This document shows, one piece after another, positions 59,063 to 64,000 of a DNA stretch of 64,000 bases. The number at the start of each line of letters is the position of its first letter. Position 1 is the first letter of the stretch. Source of the DNA: Amycolatopsis sp. WAC 01376 (GTDB lineage: Bacteria > Actinomycetota > Actinomycetes > Mycobacteriales > Pseudonocardiaceae). Made by a program: the position numbers and the translations under genes. The stretch spans positions 310,001 to 374,000 of the forward strand of contig NZ_QHKL01000001.1 in assembly GCF_003947415.1 (NCBI RefSeq). Direction: 5' to 3'. The notes beneath the pieces were generated by a model that saw only the letters and a program-made list of their open reading frames with translations, did no database searches and was not told the DNA's origin.

Positions 59063-60260
59063 CGAACGTCGCCTTGAGGTCGAAGCCGTGCGCCTCCAAC
59101 GTCTCGAACCGCGGTTCCGGATCCACGGCGAACAGGCGACGCGCGGCGATGTGGTCCGGCGGCCGGTTCACCGACTCCACCCCGACGAGCACGCCGTCCC
59201 GGAACGACAGCACCGAGAACTTCCCGCCATCCCGATCCCCGGTGACGACGGTCTTGTCCGCCCCGGTCAGCAGCCCGGCGATCTGCAGTTTCGCGCCGAG
59301 CTGGTCGGTCCAGAACCACGGCAGGCTGTCGTAGGGCGCGGATTCGCCGGCGATGTCCGAGGCCGCCGCCCGCGCCTGGTCGACGGCGTTCTGCACCGAC
59401 TCGAGCCGGGTCGCCGTGCCTGCCTGGACACATGGGAAGTTCGCGCAGTCCCCCACCGCCGAGATCTTCGGGTCGCTCGTGCGCAGGTGTTCGTCGACGA
59501 CGACGCCGTTCGCCACGGCGAGCCCCGCCTCCTCGGCGAGCCTTGTCCGCGGCTCCACGCCGACCCCGACCAGCACCAGGTCGGCGAGCAGCCTGCTGCC
59601 GTCGCTCAATTCCACCTCGGCCACCCGGCCGTCGCCGTGCAGCGCGGCGACACCCGTGCCGAGCAGGACCGTATGTCCGGCTCCCTCGTGCAGAGCGGCG
59701 AAATACGCCGAAACCTCGGGAGTCGCCACGCGGGCCATCAGCCTGTCCTGCGCCTCCACGATCGTCACGGGCCGCCCCGCGTGCGCGGCGAATTCGAGCC
59801 CGATGAACCCGCCCCCGACCACGACCACGTTCGCCGCGCTTTCCAGCGCGGCACGCAAAACGTCGGCGTCATCCTTGGTACGCAGTGTGAACACACCGTC
59901 CAAAGTGGACCCGGGAACCGGGAGAACGCGGTTGTCCGCTCCCGTCGCGAGGACGAGATGGTCGTACTCGTGGGCGCTTCCGTCCTCGAGCACCACCTTC
60001 GCGCCGTCGCGATCCACCGACGCGACACGGCCGGGGATCAGCTCGATGTCCTTCTCCGCGAAGAAGTCCTCGGGCCGCAAGCGCAACTGGGCGTCACCCG
60101 CCGTCCCGGCGAGATAGCCCTTCGACAGCGGAGGTCGTTGGTACGGCAGGCCGGGTTCGTCGCCGATCAGTACGACCCGCCCGCCGAATCCTTTGTCCCG
60201 CAGCGAGGTCGCCACTCCGAACCCGCTCTGTCCGGCCCCTATGACGAGGACGGTCTCCAT
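59046..60260 (-). CDS. FAD-dependent oxidoreductase (ferredoxin reductase-like)
   Basis: This 404-aa two-dinucleotide-binding flavoprotein has VLVIGAGQSGFGVATSLRDK (FAD), the YQRPPLSKGYL segment typical of ferredoxin reductases, and NVVVVGGGFIGLEFAAH (NAD). KISAVGDCANFP binds the FAD ribityl chain. It resembles rubredoxin/putidaredoxin reductases that supply electrons to monooxygenases. The redox partner is not encoded nearby. Its last codons contain half of the operator pair of the next gene. Confidence 0.93.
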   Translation of the reverse strand: METVLVIGAGQSGFGVATSLRDKGFGGRVVLIGDEPGLPYQRPPLSKGYLAGTAGDAQLRLRPEDFFAEKDIELIPGRVASVDRDGAKVVLEDGSAHEYDHLVLATGADNRVLPVPGSTLDGVFTLRTKDDADVLRAALESAANVVVVGGGFIGLEFAAHAGRPVTIVEAQDRLMARVATPEVSAYFAALHEGAGHTVLLGTGVAALHGDGRVAEVELSDGSRLLADLVLVGVGVEPRTRLAEEAGLAVANGVVVDEHLRTSDPKISAVGDCANFPCVQAGTATRLESVQNAVDQARAAASDIAGESAPYDSLPWFWTDQLGAKLQIAGLLTGADKTVVTGDRDGGKFSVLSFRDGVLVGVESVNRPPDHIAARRLFAVDPEPRFETLEAHGFDLKATFASTRG

Positions 60261-60409
60261 CGGCGCTCCTTCCGTTGTACCCAGTGTCCATTCAACACAG
60301 GCTCCGGCCCTTTCGACCGCCCTTTCGCAACGTGATCCTCACGCGGCGGACGCGCTACGGTCATGCGCGACGAGTCCACTGGTGTTCCCGCACGTCAGAA
60401 GGGGGTTAC

Positions 60410-61759
60410 ATGAGCCGGTCCGAGGTCCACCCGGTCGACGCCCGCCCGCCACTGCCGAAGCTGACCCTGCTCGGCCTGCAGCACATGACGATCATGTACG
60501 CGGGCTCGGTGGCCGTCCCGCTCGTCGTGGGCAGCGCGCTGAAACTGGACGCGGCGACGATCGCGTTGCTGGTCAACGCGGATCTGCTGGTCGCGGGCAT
60601 CGCGACGCTGATCCAGGCGATCGGGATCGGGAAGATCTTCGGTATCCGGCTGCCGGTGGTGGCCGGCGCGACGTTCACCGTGGTCAACCCGATGATCATG
60701 ATCGCGTCCCAGTACGGCATGCAGGCCGTCTACGGCGCGATGCTCGCGTCGGGCGTGTTCGGCCTGCTCATCGCGAAGCCGTTCGCGAAGATGATCCGCT
60801 TCTTCCCACCGCTGGTTTCGGGCACGCTGCTCATGGTCATCGGCATCTCGCTCATCGGCCCCGGCGTCGGCCTGATCGCCGGCCACGACACCGGATCGCC
60901 GGACTACGCGAAGCCCGCCAACATCGCGCTCGCGTTCGGCGTGATCGCGGTGATCGTGCTGTTCACGCGGGTCCTACGCGGGTTCGCGAGCCAGATCGGC
61001 CCGCTGCTGGCACTGCTGATCGGCCTGGCCGCGGCCATCCCGATGGGGCTGGTGAGCTTCAAGGGCATCGCCGAAGCCGACTGGTTCGGTCTCGCGTCGC
61101 CGTTCCACTTCGGCCCGCCGACCTTCCCGATCGCGGCCGTGCTTTCGATGTGCGTCGTGATGCTGGTGACCTACACCGAATCCACCGCGGACCTGGTCGC
61201 GGTCGGCGAGATCACCGGACGCCCGGCGACCGGCTCCGACCTCGCGCGCGGTCTCGCCACCGACGGCCTCTCGGCCATCCTCGGCGGCGCGATGAACTCG
61301 TTCCCGGACACGGCTTTCGCGCAGAACGTCGGCCTCGTGCAGATGACCGGCGTGCGCAGCCGGTGGGTGGTCGCGATGGCGGGCGGCCTGCTCGTGCTGA
61401 TGGGGCTGGTGCCGAAGGTCGGCGCCTCCGTCGCGGCCGTACCGGAGCCGGTGATCGGCGCCGTCGCGGTGGTCATGTTCGCGATGGTCGCCGCGGTCGG
61501 GGTGCAGAACCTGAAGAAGGTGGAGTTCTCCGGCAACCACAACACCTTCATCGTGGCGGTGTCGGTCGGCGTCGGGCTGCTGCCGGCGTTCTCCACTAAC
61601 CAGTTCGGGAACTCGATCTTCTTCCAGCACTTCCCGGCGTGGCTTCAGACCATCTGTGGCAGCCCGATCACGGTCGCCGCGATCGTCGCCTTCACCCTCA
61701 ACCTGCTGTTCAACCACCTCGGCAAACGCCGAGAGCCGGATCTACTGCAAGCGCCCTAA
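60410..61759 (+). CDS. NCS2 family nucleobase permease (uracil/xanthine type)
   Basis: This 449-aa permease with 12 or more membrane helices has the NCS2 signatures LPVVAGATFTVVNPMIMIA, SMCVVMLVTYTESTADLVAV and NSFPDTAFAQNVGLVQMTG (NxxxxQNxG motif). It imports uracil, xanthine or uric acid with protons. The ATG at 60410 follows AGAAGGGGG, so an upstream extension is not needed. Its last 4 nt overlap the convergent membrane-protein gene. Confidence 0.95.
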   Translation: MSRSEVHPVDARPPLPKLTLLGLQHMTIMYAGSVAVPLVVGSALKLDAATIALLVNADLLVAGIATLIQAIGIGKIFGIRLPVVAGATFTVVNPMIMIASQYGMQAVYGAMLASGVFGLLIAKPFAKMIRFFPPLVSGTLLMVIGISLIGPGVGLIAGHDTGSPDYAKPANIALAFGVIAVIVLFTRVLRGFASQIGPLLALLIGLAAAIPMGLVSFKGIAEADWFGLASPFHFGPPTFPIAAVLSMCVVMLVTYTESTADLVAVGEITGRPATGSDLARGLATDGLSAILGGAMNSFPDTAFAQNVGLVQMTGVRSRWVVAMAGGLLVLMGLVPKVGASVAAVPEPVIGAVAVVMFAMVAAVGVQNLKKVEFSGNHNTFIVAVSVGVGLLPAFSTNQFGNSIFFQHFPAWLQTICGSPITVAAIVAFTLNLLFNHLGKRREPDLLQAP

Positions 61760-62280
61760 CAGAAAAGCCACTTCGGCCACAGATTGCACTCTTCGGTGGG
61801 TGTCGTGGATGGCGGCGGCGGGTTCGGGTTGGGCGGCTGCGGAACGACCGTGGAACCGGTCGTCCGCGGCGGATCGGCGGGCTCGTTCGACGAAGTGGGC
61901 GTGGTGGGGTCCGGGGAATCGGACGTCGACGCGGCCGAACTCGACGTGCGACGGCTGGACGTCGACCTGCTGGGCTGGGATGAAGAAGTCCCACCCTCAC
62001 CGGTTTCGACCGTCTCGGTGCTCGGGGCCGCCGACGTCGCGCCGGCTCCCCCATTGTCCGAAGGCCGCTTCGGCATCTCGATCACGCCGACCTGGTTGGG
62101 CTGCGCGGTCGGCTCGGGATCCGCGTCGAACCCGACGAGAACCGCGGCGGCGCCACAGGCGACGACCACGGCGATCACCACCGCGATAACTCTCCAGCGT
62201 GACTTTGCCCGTGACTCCTCGTGGTCATCCCAGCCCTCGCGAATGAGCAGGTCGGCGACCGAAACGTCGTCGTCATCCAC
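61756..62280 (-). CDS. Single-pass membrane protein with Ser/Thr/Pro-rich outside domain
   Basis: This 174-aa protein has a cytoplasmic N-terminus (DDDDVSVADLLIREGWDD), a membrane helix at about residues 28-50 (WRVIAVVIAVVVACGAAAVL), and an outside region rich in Ser, Thr and Pro. It ends in a Cys-containing tail (EECNLWPKWLFC). The final two Cys could pair. Function is unknown. Its start is convergent-free; a regulatory inverted repeat lies in the gap upstream. Confidence 0.8.
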   Translation of the reverse strand: MDDDDVSVADLLIREGWDDHEESRAKSRWRVIAVVIAVVVACGAAAVLVGFDADPEPTAQPNQVGVIEMPKRPSDNGGAGATSAAPSTETVETGEGGTSSSQPSRSTSSRRTSSSAASTSDSPDPTTPTSSNEPADPPRTTGSTVVPQPPNPNPPPPSTTPTEECNLWPKWLFC

Positions 62281-62340
62281 CAGCCGAAACCTTTCACCGG
62301 GAACGAGCGAAGGGTAGTTTTACCGCAACTCACCGCCGAA

Positions 62341-62371
62341 CGGGTGAAGTTAACCAAAAATTATTCACCCG
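62341..62371. promoter_or_regulatory. Inverted repeat in AT-rich intergenic region
   Basis: CGGGTGAA (62341-62348) and TTCACCCG (62364-62371) flank a 15-bp AT-rich spacer containing GTTAAC. It lies in the 244-bp gap between divergent genes at 62280 and 62525. A second inverted repeat, AGCGTATG/CATACGCT (62384-62391 and 62412-62419), follows with a 20-bp spacer. These are candidate operators or promoter elements. Confidence 0.5.
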
Positions 62372-62524
62372 ATGGAACAGCCCAGCGTATGCCAGTCACA
62401 GAGCGTGTATTCATACGCTTTCGCGCATATCGGCGTCGGCCTACGTTCGGCTCGCGTATACAGCGCCCTCCTCGGGTGGTGTAATCGACGGTGCCAGCAC
62501 CGGAAGAGGGGGTTCGGACGGATC

Positions 62525-64000
62525 ATGGAGGCTGATGCCCTCGCCGTGCCCGGAGCCGGGAATTCCGGCCGTCCGGCGGGCGCGCCGCTCGGAAACGAGC
62601 CGGTCGGCGACCTCGGCCTCGCGGGCGACCACGCCGCCATCTGGTCGTACGACTTCGAGCGCGAGAAGCTGTCCTGGCTGCCAGGACTGGAGAACCTGCT
62701 GGGTGGAGCCGCCCTCACCGAAGCCGAGATCGAGTCAAGGCTCGCCGATCTGGTGGCCCCGCTGACCTCCGGCACCCGTACTTCCCCGGCTTGGCGCGAG
62801 TTGGAACTCGAGCAGTCGTTCCGGAACCCGGCGGGCGAGGTCCGCTGGGTTCGCCTGCGCGCCCGCACCATCGGTGACGACACCGGCTCGACGGGGCTGC
62901 TCGGCATCGCCACCGACGTGACCGACATCCGCGAGAACCGGCAGGCCCTCGAAGATCTCACTGACCGTTACCGGCTTCTGGTGGAACTCAGTCCCGACGC
63001 GGTCTGCGTCCACGAAGCCGGCGTTGTCACGTACGTCAACCGGGCCGCCGTCACCGCGCTCGGAGCGTCGTCGACCGCCGAACTGATCGGGCGGCCGATC
63101 ATGGATTTCGTCGCCGACGAGTCGCTGCCCGCCCTCCTGGACAGGATCGCGTCGCTTCACCGCCAGGGCGCGTCGACCTCTCCCGCGGACACCGTCATGC
63201 TTCGCCTCGACGGCACGAAATACCTGGTCCAGAGCATTTCGGTGCGCACGACCTGGGAAGGCAGGCCAGCGTTCCAGGTCATCATGCGCGACATCAGCGC
63301 GCAGAAGGCCGCCGAAGCGACGCTTCGCTATCAGGCCGCGCTGATCAGCCACGTCAGTGACGCGATCATCGCGACCAGCGGCACCGGCGTGGTGACCAGC
63401 TGGAACCCGGCCGCGGAGAACGTCTACGGCTGGACGGCGGGCGAGGCGATCGGCGGCACGGTGAGCGAACTCGTCGGCGCCGTGCTCGATCCGGAAACGG
63501 TGCTGCGCAGGGGCGGTGTCATGCAGATGACCCACCGCCACCGCAACGGCTCGACACTGGCCATCCGCATCTCGGCCGCGGAGATGAACGACGGTTTCGT
63601 CCTGGTCTGCGCCGACGAAACGGCCCGGCGGCGCGCCGAGCAGCACTACAGCACGGTGGTCGCGTCACTCGACGAAGGCGTGGTCGTGATCGGCCCCGGC
63701 GGCCTCATCGAATCGGCCAACCCCGCGGCGTGCCGGATCATCGGCGTCGACCACGACGACCTCATCGGCGTGCCGTGCGTGACGCTGGAGCTGTACGACG
63801 AACAAGGCCGCCTTCCGCCCGCCAGGATGCCGTCGGTGGTGACCCGGCGCACCGGGGCCACGCTGACCGGTCTCGTGCTGCGGCTGCGGCGGCCCGACGG
63901 CGAAGACGTCTGGATCTCGCTGACCTCGCGGCTGTTGACCCCGGAGGACCCGTCGGCCTTGGCGGTGGTCGCCTCGTTCACCGACATCACCGAACGCCGC
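62525..64000 (+). CDS. Multi-PAS sensor protein, partial
   Basis: This 492-codon frame runs off the right edge. It carries about four PAS domains in series: residues about 35-145 (ending GLLGIATDVTDIREN), 147-262 (LVELSPDAVCVHEAGVVTYV), 264-375 (AALISHVSDAIIATSGTGVV) and 377-491 (VVASLDEGVVVIGPGGLIE, ending VVASFTDITERR). Output domain (kinase, GGDEF/EAL or phosphatase) is not in the window. It diverges from the small membrane-protein gene. Confidence 0.9.
   Translation, partial: MEADALAVPGAGNSGRPAGAPLGNEPVGDLGLAGDHAAIWSYDFEREKLSWLPGLENLLGGAALTEAEIESRLADLVAPLTSGTRTSPAWRELELEQSFRNPAGEVRWVRLRARTIGDDTGSTGLLGIATDVTDIRENRQALEDLTDRYRLLVELSPDAVCVHEAGVVTYVNRAAVTALGASSTAELIGRPIMDFVADESLPALLDRIASLHRQGASTSPADTVMLRLDGTKYLVQSISVRTTWEGRPAFQVIMRDISAQKAAEATLRYQAALISHVSDAIIATSGTGVVTSWNPAAENVYGWTAGEAIGGTVSELVGAVLDPETVLRRGGVMQMTHRHRNGSTLAIRISAAEMNDGFVLVCADETARRRAEQHYSTVVASLDEGVVVIGPGGLIESANPAACRIIGVDHDDLIGVPCVTLELYDEQGRLPPARMPSVVTRRTGATLTGLVLRLRRPDGEDVWISLTSRLLTPEDPSALAVVASFTDITERR

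Overview
The window is high-GC actinobacterial chromosome, most likely Amycolatopsis or a close Pseudonocardiales relative. The grounds are the strong G/C preference at third codon positions, many GTG starts, a mycothiol gene (mshA), mycobacterium-like housekeeping order, DUF397/DUF574/helix-turn-helix regulatory clusters, and tightly packed genes with GTGA, ATGA or TTGA overlaps. I saw no rRNA or tRNA gene, CRISPR array, transposase or prophage.

Layout. (1) 1-17984 is a conserved core that matches the Mycobacterium tuberculosis Rv0482-Rv0501 neighbourhood: a galE2-like gene (cut by the left edge), bS22, a small helix-turn-helix protein, proC, a thioesterase, a TIM-barrel isomerase, a repeat-rich membrane protein, a Ppx/GppA phosphatase and regX3-senX3 with a candidate PHO box. 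After a two-gene plus-strand insertion follow gpmA, a DUF4349 lipoprotein, a YbjN protein, mshA, a hydrolase, an L,D-transpeptidase and murB. (2) 18011-29046 is mixed metabolism: purU, a DedA protein, oxidoreductases, an osmoprotectant-type importer without an ATPase gene, a NucA/NucB-like secreted protein, and a histidine-ammonia-lyase-like protein with an altered catalytic triad coupled to a YbaK deacylase. (3) 29236-30741 is the DUF2516/HBHA/helix-turn-helix group known as Rv0474-Rv0476. (4) 30851-47984 holds accessory genes: a PIMT-like methyltransferase, zinc-ribbon proteins, a MocR/YczE pair, a helix-turn-helix/Clp-N pair with its own operators, a PP2C-like protein, and an amidase/TetR/MpaB operon with a perfect 20-bp palindrome in front.

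(5) 48083-51630 is the part I find most interesting. It is a translationally coupled four-gene operon of exported and membrane proteins. The third protein carries a duplicated D-x3-H-x12/13-H motif; the first copy has the spacing and flanking residues of the copper site of PmoC/AmoC, subunits of copper membrane monooxygenases. The first protein has an outside domain, two membrane helices and then two H...HxH modules; the second is FixH/YtkA-like. A copper-linked membrane complex is the working hypothesis.

(6) 51689-55379 is a DUF397/DUF574/helix-turn-helix regulatory cluster with two small unknown genes. (7) 55600-64000 holds a metallo-beta-lactamase-fold hydrolase, gndA, a second helix-turn-helix/Clp-N protein (here fused) with operators of the same sequence but 1 bp wider spacing, a ferredoxin-reductase-like enzyme, an NCS2 permease and a multi-PAS sensor cut by the right edge.

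Two kinds of non-coding repeat run through the window. Long near-perfect palindromes in a few sequence families sit just behind gene 3' ends, probably as terminators. Three larger elements are inverted arrays of units repeated every 21 bp (two helical turns); two of them share an identical 33-bp core although 30 kb apart.
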